DNA from: Ectobius pallidus
Taxonomy: Eukaryota; Arthropoda; Insecta; Blattodea; Ectobiidae
Assembly: GCA_964059195.1 (NCBI GenBank)
Contig: CAXKWD010000009.1
Location: forward strand, 86,587,432-86,651,431
Reading direction: 5' to 3'
Length of the DNA: 64,000 bases
Part shown: one piece after another, positions 23,601-38,600 of the stretch
Numbering within the stretch: position 1 is the stretch's first letter
Layout of the letters: each line of letters begins with the position of its first letter
Program-made: the position numbers and the translations under genes
The notes under the pieces: model-generated
Database searches by the model: none
Seen by the model: the letters and a program-made list of their open reading frames with translations, nothing else
Told to the model about the DNA's origin: nothing

Positions 23601-26600
23601 AAAGAGCTCATTATCAGCTTCGAAAAATTGATTTGATTCATTTCCTTTCATATTATTGACATAAATGACCCTTACAATGTCATTTCGCACTTATTTTTCA
23701 GAAATACGTACATTTCACAAATTATACTAATTTCGCATTTTATCGCTGATTCAAAAAATACAATAATAGACTTCATATGCTTCAAAACAAAAATATTACT
23801 TATTTTGCCAGCATTTGGGGATATTTAGCATTTATCGCAATTGTGAAAATCTACCATCCCTAATAATAATAATAAATAAAGTTAATATTAAGGTCCTGTT
23901 TCCACTTATACACAAATATGAAATAATGTGTCCAAGAATAAAAAAGTGGATCTTGATTAAAAACAAACATACATAACACACGTTTCAGTCCACCCTCCGG
24001 ACCTTCCTCACCATCTTCCGATTTTCTTACTGGCACCCCACCCTACCTAGCATTGTCTCTATTACATACATTCCTTAAAGAATACTAGGGAACTTTTTTC
24101 CTTCCTTAACGCACACATAACCTGCCTTTCCTTGTTCTTTAGTCTAGCTCTAATGCTTTTCCAAAAGCCTTTCCTCTTGTTTCCCTTCCCTCCCATACAG
24201 CCCTCATACCATTTTTGACCAGTTGGTTTTCAACTGTATTAAGCCATCCTATGGTTTCTTGTTCTCTTAGTATTTAGGCGGTTTCTGAGGATGTGGTCTT
24301 CCTGTACTGAACGTATAGGAAACCGGTTTTTTAACACTCTTTCCATCACTAAGGGCCTGTATTACCACCACCTGCCGACAATTCCTCCCGATATGTGACT
24401 ACCAGATAGCTTAACTGGAAGATGTCTTGTAATGCCACCGAGGAACTGCTATTGGAAAGAATGCAGTAAAATTTTGTAAAAGATCCTCAGCTCGTTGAGC
24501 GAAGAGATGTGTTTGTTCTAGTTTGATAGGCCTCCGCTAGGTGCAGCAGCTCGAATTTGTATTTGCACAATTAAATTACATAAGAACATATTTTAAGGGC
24601 ATTAATCGATTTGTGCAATTCTGTTTTATTCATATGTGAGCCTAAAATGGCATTATTGTGTAAGTTAAATCTTCCAGCATCAATTCTGAAACTCAGGTGG
24701 CTTTGAAGCTTCGGAGTGCTGCCATCTTGTTTCCACCAAGCTTCCCTAACTGGCAGTTGGTAGTTTATCAGCCACTCCATCCTCCTGCTAGCTTATCTGG
24801 GAGTTGTCTTTCCAGACAGATTTTGTTAGGAGATCATAGTATGCAATTCTTGGCCAACTTCCAGATAAGTTCTCTATCTGGCAGATAAATACGATATCAG
24901 GTGGTCTTTGTACAGGCCTCTTGAGCTAACTTCAACCATTTCCAATAAGGAGGGTTTTACTGTGTTTAGATCTTTAAAAACATAAAAAAATAAAGTGATC
25001 CCTATACAGGCCATCGAGGTCCTTAGGGTTCCAGGAGTTTGAAGCTCCCAGATTTTTTTACACATTCAATACATGAAGGTGGTAAGGTTGTCAGCCTTAT
25101 GCACCAGCCGCCTTTACCCCCAGAATTGCTTCTGGTACTTATTTCTGTTAGACGCTGAGACAACCCTAGGGCCATAGTGCCACCAGAAGGATTAGGCCAA
25201 TTGAAAAATCCCAATGACCTCATCGGAGACTGAACTCGCAACCTTCTAGTTTGGAGTGCAGTGCCTCAACCACTACACCACAGCACACCCCCTGTTTTTA
25301 CATCTTAGAAATGATTAAAGTACATTACTTACTGTTAAAGCTCTAGGAGTTTGGCCCAATTGTTTGCAAGCAGTGCTGGCAATAGTAAGAGCTTCTCTCA
25401 ACCTGTGCATGGCAATGTAGCAGTCAACGAGACCTCGGTGTGGTTCATACCGATGTGGAGACACCTGCATTGCTTCTCGAAAGTGAACAACAGCATCTTG
25501 AAACTTCTTCAGATCCAGAAGAATCCCTCCTTTGAGAATCAGTGCTTCTACATTGCGAGGGCTTAAGAAACAAGCTTTCTGAGCAAAGTAAGCAGCTTTC
25601 GAATTTTTCTTGCTCACGTACAGTAAGTATGCCATTGCTATCCAGGTTTCTGGACCATATTCTGATACTGTAACATTAGGAGATATGAGTTTTTCCAGTT
25701 CTTTGTGCTTTCGTTCTTTGGCAAGGAGTGCTGCTAATATGTCCAGTCCTCGCTGCATATGCGGGTCTAAAGCATGAGCCTGAAAAACAACAACATATTT
25801 TTTCATTACTGATAGATCTAGGGTTTATAATTTCAAGACACCAAGATTCATTAGTTCCAAGCTTATCATTAATGCCATGAGTTTCATTTTGACACGCAGA
25901 TAGACAAGTCATTTTTACAGATAAACGAATATTACTGTTTTATTACTCAACATTAAAAGTTCTGAAATTTCAGTTTTTATAAAAATTATTACAACCACTT
26001 TTTCAAAAATAAAAATTTTGAAAAATATTTCATGAAACTCCGCTTAGCATTTTAGAAATAGAAACCAAATTCTACGGTTGCAACAAAGTCGATAATTCAA
26101 AATTATAACAAAAGAGAGGGCACCATTTATCCTCAGTGGAGTTCCACAGACACATACAGGCCGATAGACTTCATTCCAATAAGAATTTTTTGGCCTCTAG
26201 GCATCGTAAAACATGTTTTCCTGGTGTTATCTCGGTTTTAATTTTTTCCACAATTAATAAATACTTCATTTATACTACATATATGCGAGGAGGTATTAAA
26301 GCAGAAAACAAACAAACACCTTATCCTTACTTTACTCACTCTCAGTTGTTGAATCAAACACAAGTTAAAAAATAAATAACCTACATCTATTATTAGAGAC
26401 CAGGATATGTGGTGAAATAAAATGAACAAAAGCAGTGGAATAAACTGAATAAAATACTCAGAGTGGTAAATAGTAAAAAAAATTGAGGAACGACAACTTA
26501 AGTGGAATAAGTATTGCTTTTCTACTGAAATAATTATAATTACTTTTTATCTTATGTACCAGAAAAAGAACAGATGACACAGAAATGAATGAAATGACAA

Positions 26601-29600
26601 GAATTACAATTATCTTACATATCAGAAAAAACTGAAATGAATGGTAAGTATAAGAAAATTTAGCTGAAACAGTCACCAAAGTACAAACAGAACACTGTTT
26701 CTACATTTTCTGGACATAATTTGTTCGCCTGTCTGACAATAAGTTTGCATTATAGCCCCTCTTACTGTCTACACTTGTAGTTGGAAACTATACTGTCTTC
26801 AAGCAGCAGCTTAAAAAATAGAATATTCTTCTATCAGCCCATTCAATAATTCATGCTTTACATCAGTTGCCTTTGCCTGACGCTGCAGTATATGCAATGT
26901 AATGGCTACTCAGCAGTTTCCATGCCCTTTAGAATGCGTAAACAATTAAACAATAAAAACTTGTCATCTGCAGCATTTTGCTCATATTTCAAATTTTTAA
27001 GTAGATTTTGCTCATATTTCACGTTTTAAAGTAAGTTTCGCTAAACTTGAGAATAAGGTGACCACCGTCATAACCAGGTCGTACCGAGTGGGACCAAGTC
27101 TACAATGTCGCCAATATTACGAACATGATTACATGCCGATTGAATTCGGCAGATAAATGACTGTTATAGCAATGTTTTATGAAAAATGTGGAAGGGTAAA
27201 AAAGCTTCTGCATTAAGAATTCTAGGTCCGTGACAGGTTATGTTAGGTTAGGAACAGTCATGTTAGTTTAGCAGCAGCATTCTGCATAGCCCGGGGTTCG
27301 TGCCATGTAACAATGTTTTACGAAAGGCGTGGAATTCTAGGTCAGTGACAGGTTATGTTAGGTTAGGAACATTTGTATTAGTTTAGGAGCAACAAACTGA
27401 ATAGCGCGGAGTTTATTATGTCTCACACTGAATCTTTTCTACAACGGGAAATTTTACCCTTGCGCCGATCGTTTCTCTTTTGTTCCCCATGGCTGGCTAC
27501 GCTATTCTGAAGGAGTTCAGTAAGTTTCATAAAATAAAAACATTTACGATATTTCCTGACTTCAATTTGCAAAAATAAAGTATATCTGGTACAAACATGT
27601 ATTTTTGGTAACGTATTCTCACTTTTATTACAAACTGTTCACTAATAAACCTATCCCTGATTGCTTTGTCCGCGATACTGTTTGCTTCCATTACTGTTGA
27701 TAATCAATTCTACTAAATCAGGAAGTATACAAAAAACTTTACCAGGCCAAATTTTTAGATGCTTGGAAGGTGAGTATGCTCTGCCAGCTCTCCAGAAAGA
27801 GATCTCAAGAAGTACCTACATTTAAAATCCCCCAAACCACGTCTACAATTGTCACTTGAAGCAGATATAGCTGACTTCCAATTCATGCTAACTGCTTGAA
27901 CATGTGGTATTTTTCACGGTCTTTGCCAAAGAAGATTTCTCCCAGCCACCATAACATATCACTAGGGCAAGGCATTTAATAGCCATAAATTAGTGAAAAA
28001 ATGCATTTATGACCTAAAAATAGTGGAAAAATGACACAAAATTTAAAAAAATGACCAATAAATTTACCATTATTACTTATATTTAGTTTTTTAAAGTAAT
28101 GAATTGCTAAAGGCAATTTAATGGATGACTGTGTGTTATATATGAATTTACAATATAAAACACACTTAATTCTGTCATGATGGTCCTAATTTCCACCGAT
28201 TAATATGTTTACATAAGAATAAAATAAAAATTGTTTCTAGTGGATATTTATTTGTCTTTTCTACAAACACACAACGTTTCGGTCATAACCATTAGACCTT
28301 CTTTAGGTGACTAATGGTTATGACCGAAACGTTGTGTGTTTGTAGAAAAGACAAATAAATATCCACTAGGAACAATATTTATTTTATTCTTGTGTAAACA
28401 AAACACACTTATTTTATTACTAAAGAAGTAAGCCTACCAGTAAGTAAATTTATACTGCTTGGACACCATTAGCAGAAAAAAAAAATCTGAACCGTCATGG
28501 CCATCAAATTGCCCCTAGCAAATACGTCCTATTTAAAAAGAAAGACAAAATAATTATTTATTGCTGCAACATAAACTGCTATGGTCTTTACAACGAACCT
28601 GGACTAAAAGAACTATGAACCCTTGGCGGAGATCCTCAAATAAAAACTACTGTCTGTTGTCATAAGTAACGACGACTTGTACATGGAAAAGCTCCTCTTT
28701 ATCTCCACCGAAACATGACTGAAAAAAGCCTAAAGATGCCGAAAATGACCTAAAAATTGCCAAAAAATTACCTATCTCTTGAAAATGACGAAAAATGCAA
28801 AAACAAATTGTCCTTATTTAATCAATTATTTCATGATACACATTTATATATATATATTCGAGCTATCTTTTAACCTACATATAAAAAAGATGCAAAATCA
28901 TCAAATGCCTTGCCCTACATATCACTATTGCCAACGTCCACTTTGAATAATATTAATATAATGTTCTTATGGTTAAACTATAAAGCTTGACCTTTATAAT
29001 AGTAACACTAGAGAAATACGTAATGCTTTCTTAACAAAATCCTATTGCATTCCTCATAATTATTAAGAAAAGAATGCATCTAGTGCATATTTATATGAAC
29101 TTTTTCCTTATTTTTTTGTCTTAAATTGAACTATTTTATACACATTTCAACAACGAAGTTGTATCATATGTTGTTCTGTAGATATAATCAGTAGCCCGTG
29201 TAACTACTGATATTTATCTGTTCTCAATTGTTGGTATCTTACGGTGTCTGACAACTTTAACTGATTTTCATGATAAATAATGGTGATAAATAATAAGTAA
29301 ATATTCAATCTGGCATTTGCCTTTATGACCGAGGATACCATGCAAAAACCCAAGACAAATTGACCTACAATAGGGTTTGGAGCTGGTATCTCCAAAATGT
29401 GGGTCCCAAATGCTAGCACCTGAGCCGTCCCGCTCAAGCTTATTGTATCGGTTACTATGATGCAGCCTGTTGTGCTTCCTTCCCCTAGCTGGGAGTGTTT
29501 AAAAATCATAAATTACAGTAGTGTCATAAGTAGACCTGGGATTTTAAGGCAAATGCCTATTTTGTTCCTTATGAAATAACATGAATTTTTTTAAATATGT

Positions 29601-32600
29601 GGACGTTTCATGATAAATCACTTACATTTATAGAGTTTTATAGTGCTCTAAACTGCCTATTTGGACCTTTAGAGCCTATTTTACTATTTTAGTGCCTAAA
29701 ATGACTATGTTGTACATTTAAAATAAAATTCAACTTCTGTAGTTTTTACAATCTTATAATGGACATCCCTCAATGAAAAGCAGAACAGCGGAGGTGGGTT
29801 TTTTACAGAAACATGATTATTCCAAACAATTGTCGCTAAAGGAATGCTGACTGATAGGAGAGGGGGTGGATTAAGGGGGAAGGATTACTGTGTCAAGTCA
29901 CCAGTGAAAGAACATATGTTTAAGTGAATATAGTTCGTGATGCCAAATTTTGCAGTTAATTCTGTTAACAATAGGTATACCACGTTTCTTGCAGTAAAAA
30001 AAAAAGACCATGTTACGGTTCAAGTGTATATTGTAATATTTTGAAGTATATTTTCTGTCTATCTACACATTTTTAAAGCATATTTTAAGTGCCTATTTTC
30101 TCTTTTAAAAGCCTATTTTAGGTGCCTAAAACTAATCCTTTTAGAGCCTAAAATTCCAGGTCTAGTCATAAGGGTCCCACAGCTAGGTGTGGGTATGCTG
30201 CCATACCTGGCAAGCATTTATAGGTCCAACTATAAGTTTCCGTCATCACTAGTTGTACTAAGGTTTCTAATCTCCTGTAACACATTCAGGTAATATCAAA
30301 ACTGCTGTATATTACAGAACTGAACTTACCCTCTGCAATACAATAAGTGCGTTCTTATGGTCCCCTGAGTAATAATAGCTTTCTCCCATTGCAACAAGGA
30401 GATTGAGATTGTCTCGCAGAGCACTGCGGTCGTCTAGCTGTCGGAAAGTAGTTATAGCTTGTGTGTATTCTCGATTGTGTAGATGAGAGTGTGCTTTGAT
30501 CCATGAATTTAGCCTGCAAAGCAGAAAGATTTTAATTATTTGTTTTACACAGGAGCCTTTGACATAACTCAAATAATTACAGGAAGCTTGCATATACAAT
30601 GTTTACATGGAGTATTCAGATCTTACGATAATTATAATTACAATAATTACATTCCATGTCTCCATGCACGTTTAACATTGAAATCTAACTGAACTCTCAA
30701 AAAATATTCACATACAGGGAAAAAACGCAGCAGGGAAAAAACGCAGCAGGGAAAAAACGCAATTAATTCACATAAGAATTATTTCCTTATATGTTCTTCT
30801 TAGAATGACTGTCAGCCAGTATCTGATCAGTAAAGGCATGAAGAAACTAGGTTTCATAACATAAACTAACTTCAATTTTATTTGTTCATTATAAATTTTG
30901 TTTCCACTCTCATGGGCAATTCCATGGTCACGGACTAACATTCACAGAGAAAAGTCACTATACTGGCAGCCATTACACTAACAATATTACACACACAAGA
31001 AATTGACATATGCAGATCAATACATAAAGAACTAAAGTATTTACAAATAATCTTAGAGTTCTCTAACGTTTATATGCACAGGTATTTTTAACTTTATAGC
31101 ACCTTGTCACGGACTAACTTATTTTGGACATAGGTTTCATTTGTAGGAACAAAACAGAAAATTTCTGTGATTTGATGTACATTAGGCAGATGTGTTTTAT
31201 TTGTTTTGAAGTAGGAAGGTATATAGCAGCTTATGATATGGTTCTTTAAAATATGACCATGAGTTTAATAGTAATAAAAAATTAAATACTTGCTGTCACG
31301 GACTAACATGAAAATCGTCACGGACTAACTTCTGAATATAAATCACAAAATCACATTTACAACGTAACAAAGAGGTGGACTCAAACTCGTTTTAATAATT
31401 GATTCAACGTATGTTAGTTCATGTTGAAGACGTGGTTTTGGGCTCTTCAGTCAGTGCATGGAAAATGCTTTTGAAAAACGAGTAGTCTTCATCTTCTACA
31501 GCTCTGAAACTATTTTGGCCTTCTTTCAGCTGTTTAAGTTAACCATTTGAAAACAACTTTATTTTTTAACCCCTTCATCAGTGTCTTGACTATTGCTAGA
31601 CAAAATATTGATTCTGATATCCTTAATTATGAGGTTGTTGAATACAAATGTTGCATCGCTGAACCTATCATGATATTTTTTGGTTCTTTCAGCAGATGTC
31701 TTCCCCATTTTTATAGTATAGGTCTAAAAAAAAAAAAAATAAAAAAAAAAAAAAGTGTTAACTTTTCAGAAAAGTTGGTTTTATTGAATATCGTAACTAT
31801 TTTGATCTCAATAATTTAGAAAATTTAAATTTTGGTTCTTGAAAATTAAATGTTTCATATAAAAATAGGTTAGGCCCACAAAATATTTAATTATTCTTTA
31901 TTTTTCTCCACTACCTTCACATTTTATTTAAAATATTCTAATATCTGTGAAATATGTCATTTTGAGACTCTGTGACTGTTAGTCTGTGACACCATTATTT
32001 GTGGAGAAAAAAACATTCAATTTCAGTAACAAAGTGAAGGTGTACTGCTCCATATTAGTACACAGAGAATATAAAATATAATTACAATACATGCATTATT
32101 TATTGTTTTAGGTAAACTTTTACATCTTTTTTGTCACGGACTAACAGTTTCTGTGTATTATTGGACTTCCTTCCATATATTAATTACCTAATTTGACTTC
32201 TGCAATTCAATGAAGTAATGTTTTCCCTCCATAACAAGTCATCTTTTGTTTTATGATGAAAAAGAATCCTTGGAAAGCACTGCTGCCATATCTGTTGGAC
32301 TAAATTGTGAATGTCCATGTTCATCGTAAATTTGGTGTTTTCTATCAATTATCTAATAGATTATATTTTAAGCCCAAATTTAAAAGACAAATGCATGAAA
32401 TATTTATATTTTCTGAAACTTTAACTCTTTGACTTAGAGAAACTGCAATAATTTACAATATTTGTAACATTTTATTTTTTTCAATCTGTGTCAATGTCAT
32501 CATGAATACACTATAAAGGAACATCCTAATTTTATGTCTTCATCCATAAGGTGTGATCCATCAGTGTAGATATGGTAATTATGTGATCTGTGACAAGCAG

Positions 32601-35600
32601 TTAGAGTAAAAGAAGTAATATATTCTGCCCGATGTCCTACTGCTGTACTATGTGCAAGTTTTTCAATTTCCATTTCAGGAATATCAAATTTATTTCTGTT
32701 CATTTTGATATTCGTGACAGCCTCTTTATAAATTCCAGTAAAATGAAGAGGTTCCATGTCAATAATAATGAAACTGCATCCATAGAGATGGTTTGGTACG
32801 CATGTATGACACGTAAAACAAACCCTCGCTGAATTTGAGCCAACTTCTGTTGAGCCCATTTCGTGTGCAGGACCTCTTCAAATAAACTAACGCAATACAG
32901 CACCATCGGTTCAATTGCTCCACGGTATATGATTTTTAAAATGTCAGTATAATTTAACTACGATACACTCTATAAATACAATATATTTACCAGTCCATGT
33001 TGCCGAAGCTGGACGAACCTTCAAGAACTAAAGAATTGACCTCTACTCCTTTGACTCCTAAACTTAGAAGTCCTTCTGCTGCCTCTAAAGCCAAAGGACA
33101 CTCCTAAAAGGGGGAAAAAAATACACACAAATTTAGTAAATTTTGGAAAAGGACCTCTAGGATCTTCAACTTCTATAAAAAATAAAATGAATTTCATTTT
33201 TTGATCACTGCTCTTTAAATTGTGTTATCTTCATTGTACTCCTATAAATTTTCCCAAATAAATAAATAATTTAGTGAATAAATATACATATCTAATGTAT
33301 TATAATATAACATAACATAATATAATATACAATATAATGAATACAAGTACATTTTCTTATAAAGAAATATCTGGGAACTTAAGTGTAACTTCAAATATAT
33401 GATCTTCAAAACTGGCTGTCAACATGAGAAGCCTTTATTCATATGTTACACCAGGAAAATCTGAAATCATACAATGCATAAATGCCATCGACCTGAGCTG
33501 TGATCAAACCTACAAATCTGGGAACAGAAAGCCAGTGCCTTATTGATTGTTCCACCCATGCAGACTAAAACTATCTTGTTTTGTATTCTTTTAAACAATA
33601 TTAAAGTAATAATTCAAAGTGTGTTTCAATGAAGTAATATCAGGATCAAGTTGTTTAAGAATAATGCAACAGGTTTATTTCAAAACTACTACAATCGACA
33701 TTCATGTATAGGCTACAATATGTAACATTATCTCTAACAAACATTAAGTTCTTTTACCTACCCTTAAAACTTCCTTATATGATGTAATGGCAGAACGCTC
33801 CATGCCTGCTTGCTGATATAGCTTTGCGAGCGCCATATTAATCTTTGGATTTCTCATTTTGCCTGGTATAGACTGAAGTACAACCATTGCCTGGTGATTC
33901 TGCTTGAGATTGACATGACACACATGGATCTGATATTTTATGTCTGTAACAAAATCAAGTAAACGTAACGTTCATATTCAATTGAAAATCATTTTTGAAT
34001 CCATATTCAATTGAAAATAATTTATGGTCCTAATCTTTCCACTATACGTTTTATTAAAACATAATATAATATAAGCAATGACACTTATTTATAATAGTGG
34101 ATAAAAGAATCTTTTTATAAGGTTCCAAGATTTCCCTTTCCAAGAACAATTTATGACAGTAATTTTGACATCCCGAGTGAATGGATAAATGAGCATTACA
34201 AAGATAACATGTTTAGGATATGGGAGGCAGAAAATGGTGAAGGCAACAATGATCAACATCAACAACAGCGTCGAAACGACCGTGCTACATAGTAACGACA
34301 GGATGTTTATAATTTGTGCAGTCAGTACACTTGAGAAAGGCCTGGAGGGCAGGCCGAAACATTGTGTTTTGTAAAAAGATTGTTTTATCCACTATTATAA
34401 ATAAGTGTCATTGTTTATATTATATTACGTTTTAATAACGTTCATAACTAATAATAACAGGAATGTATATTGTACAAAAGTAAAGATAAGATTTCATGAC
34501 CTGGTTGACAGTTTTAAAATCGAGGTTTCAACTGAGAATTACTTTAAAAAAATCTTTTCACACTTACATGGCATAACTTATAATACCATATTTCTTATGT
34601 ATAACCTCTGCATTTTTTGCCACTTTTGTCTTTGAAAACAAGGGTGGAACCTACACATGAAATATCGTAAGTAATAGTAGTCAGTAACATGGTGTCCTGC
34701 TTTGTACAGAGAGAACGGCAAGTCAGTGGTCTTCTGCAGAGCATTGCTGAGTGAGCCAAAGAGGTCGGTGATCATATATTGATGATCTGCCGACATCTCT
34801 GACACTGTTGACTCGTCCTCCTGACTTCAACTAAATTCTGGGCAGAGGTCATGATTTGATTTTATTGTACCAAGAAAATTACAAAAGAGTCTACTGGCTT
34901 CGACACTTGTCATTTACCTGTAGGCATCTTAAACAACACAATAACACTTTTCAATTGGAGAAATGTGTAGACATAGGCTATAAACAGTGCTGTTAAATGC
35001 ATATAAACTGATTTCCCCCTCTACAAAAGAGAAAAAGTGAAGAGACACAAAAACAAAAAAGACTATTTTCTAACAGATTCATCAAAATACGTTTCTTCTC
35101 TGTTTTTCCTATAGGCTCTCTTCGTAAGTCCCTAGCAAGTTCGCATCGTACCACCATTAGGCCACTGTTCTAATGATTTTGTTGTTGTTATAAAAAGGAA
35201 CACTAAATAGTGAATAAAACCGGGATTCAACGAACCGGACTTATAAACAAACTTTACAATACAAATATTTGTATGAATATAATTTAACTCGAACTCATTT
35301 AATTCCGCCATTGGTTTGTTCTCACTACTTTAACTGCCTATCTATTATACACTAGTCACTAGATACCCGTTAATAGCGCCAGACATATATTTATTTATGT
35401 TGAATTATTACTGCTTAGATCAGTTAACATCCGCACTGAAAGACAGCAGACATCAACTGGATTTGGTTTCAATCCCTCTTTCGCCTACTCTCCATGGATC
35501 ATCTCTCCTCCACGGATCTTCCAGGTTCTGTGAAAAGCTGACTTGTGTCGTTCTTGCCCCTTTATCAGTGGATCTTTCTCTGTTTTGTAATTCAATCCCT

Positions 35601-38600
35601 CCTGTATCATCTGTCCACATGTCTCCCTCTGCTCTTCTTAATTCTTCTTCATTCGTTTCTTTTAACCAAGGACCAGCCTTCACTTAACGTTTTACCATCT
35701 ACATACAATTCCAATTTGCATATAACAGCTTCCCTACCTGCTTGCTTTAATTCCTTATTTTTACGGATCAATTTTCTCCTAGTGGCCTGTTCTTGAGGTG
35801 CAAGATCTTTGTTTATAAAAATGCCCAATCCTTTCAAAAGTTTTGCTCTTTCCAGAATAACATACGTATAACTTGCTTCGTAGCAAAACGAGCAATTATT
35901 AATCTTCTCCCGTTTTTCTTTTCCACTCTGAAAGTTTTGACTATTTCCCATCCTTGGAGTGCTCCCAATTTTAACTTGCCCTCTAAAATTTCAGTATCTC
36001 CATCCTAGGCCGAACATCTCTTCTTTCTTCTATCCCCGTAACTACTAGGTTGAATGCTCTATTTCTCTCCTCCATACGATCTATTCTAGCTCTCAGTTCT
36101 TCCACCTCCCTCTGCATAAATTTAATCTGTTCTCTGATCTCCTGCTTTACTTCTTTTGTTGCCATATTGATTTTATTGCCGAGACGTTCTTCTAGGCTAT
36201 CAAGCTTTCTGATTATCTCTCCAAAATTACCATGTGTGTCCGCCGGTCCTGGATTCATCTCAATACCTCCCACCACTAGTAGGAGCATCATTATGATTGA
36301 GTAAATCAATGCGTTGAGTATGTTTACTTTAGTTGCTTGATCCTTCTTTTCCATCGCCCTTTCGTTCCCAAAGGAGCCAATTCTTGCTCTGTATACTACT
36401 ACGTCTACACCCATTGTCCCTTATGCCACTTTTCATTAAATAATCTGAAAAACTTCCTACACACGTCCTCTCGCTGCCTTTGCTTACTTAGTACTGGGAA
36501 GAGGTCATGTGCCACATGGAAACTAAACATTATTCCATCTTGATCTTTGCATCTAACGGTATCAGAGTCAAAATGTACTAAACACTTCTTTCTGGAAAAA
36601 GATCCTTAAAATTAGGGTAGAATAATGCTAACACATTTTTTCAAAGAAACTGAGGACACTGAAAACTTTATGGCAGAATTTTTAATACAGCTTCTTTACA
36701 CTTCAGCTTCCTAAATATGGTGCAGTTTATGTCTTTAATGTCAAAGTTAAACAATAATCAATACCTACTAGACATACTTTTACTTTAAATCAACACAAAC
36801 ATTTCTTCACAAAGTTTCTCTTTACATACTGGAATATCAAAGCGGGGGTGCGCAGGCAAAGAGAGTTAAGTCCATTTTCTTGTTACTGAGAATTAGAGTG
36901 ACTTAACACACTATACCAGCCCAACATAGCTTTAGAGATGGATAAACCCATGAGGCACACGTCCATAACTACCGTACGTTTTTGAATATGACTTACTAGA
37001 CTTAACACAAAATGTAGAGAACATTTTTATCTATAACTCTACGGACATATCTCAATTTTTGCCCTCGCACTTGCAAAATGAAAATCACTTTCCATTAACT
37101 TAATTAGCACAGACCGTGAATTAGACATTTTTTGTTTTTGAAATTTTACTAAGGAATAATCAACAGTGGACTTCACAACTGCAGAATAAAATACCACTAA
37201 TAAAAATTAATCAAGGAGACTATAAGACAAACGCACACAACATGAAATCAATCAGCATCACATCTTTCTATGCAAGAATCATTACTATAATATGGTAGCC
37301 AATCACACTTTGGCCAGTATCAATATAATCGATAGTTGAAGAAATCACATCTCATTATTCATCTCCGAAGATAACACAATAGTCATTAGGTTTCAAAATT
37401 ACTATTAAAATTTAAGATTAGGCCTAAATGAGAAGTGTAAGAGTTTAAATCCAAGGAAATTAAGGCAATTCAAGGGATAAATTTTGTCCAGGTACAGACA
37501 TCTGGTAACCTTAGGCTAGGATATATATATGGGCAGGGCTTATCAATAAGGAAACACAGTATTTTTGCATTCAACAATCCCTTGTTTGTAGTGATTTTCT
37601 TTAGAGTAATGGGTTAATCAATTTCAAATGAAAAGATAGCCAATTAAACTGGAGCTTCAATCAGCAGAAACTGTAAGGATCTCCTTAAGAAGCAATTAAA
37701 AAATTAAAAAAATGAAATTGCCTTCTTCAGAAGATTATCCCTAAGAAAAGAGAAAAATAATAAAGAAAATGGTTATTTTATAAAATTAATTACGCAACAA
37801 ACTTTTCAAAAACATGTACTAGTATTCCACACAAAGAATTAAGTTTTTAAGAATTCTGCATGTTTTGTTAAAACCAAAAATCCATTCCTATTCATAACAT
37901 TCTGAAATAACATCCAAGCTTATGCATCCTACTCCTAAGCCACAGGTTTCAATTTCAAAGTTCATGGCAATACTAATTAAGTTATATAAGATTAGATTAC
38001 ATACAGTAATTAAATCCTGTAGATAACCTCTGAGATAAAAGCTTATTGCATTTACAATCTTACCTATATCTGGCATAAGTTCTTTCTGGTTCTCTTGTGG
38101 CTTTGCATTTCCTTTAGACTTGAGCAATGACTTCTTAAATTGTAATGCCTTCCGGTACATCCCTTCAGCTTTGCGATACTGCCCAAGATAGAATAATGAA
38201 TCTCCATAAAAGACGTATGTCTGGAACTTTGCTGGTGCTGTTAAAATGTCTGGATTATGATCGCTGACAGAAAGGACTAGGCTAGCCTGAAAGAGAACAT
38301 TTTATTAATTAATATTTTTGCATGTAACCAGGAAAAGAAATTTAGGGGAAACATCAAGATCTCCCCAGAGGAAAAATTGTCAGAAAACTTAATGCCGTAA
38401 TTCATTTCTATAATCAAGAATATTTCAATTTGCAGATCTTTTTGCATGGAAAGATCTAATAATGATGCTGCATGCACTACTTATGTTAAAAGAAAGTGTT
38501 TTTTATGGTTCAGTGGTATATTATTGTTATTTTATCCCTAGGATATGATGTCTATTAGTACAGATTATGACCTAAGGCATATGGCATTTATTACGCATGC

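Noticed and set aside
27240..27370. Telomere-like GTTAGGTTAGG as interstitial telomeric DNA
   Set aside because: Only two short copies within a duplicated dispersed repeat; such words are common in insect DNA.
30717..32160. CRISPR-like array (16-bp tandem and dispersed 13-mers)
   Set aside because: Eukaryotic intron, irregular spacing, no cas genes, and repeats too short; not a CRISPR array.
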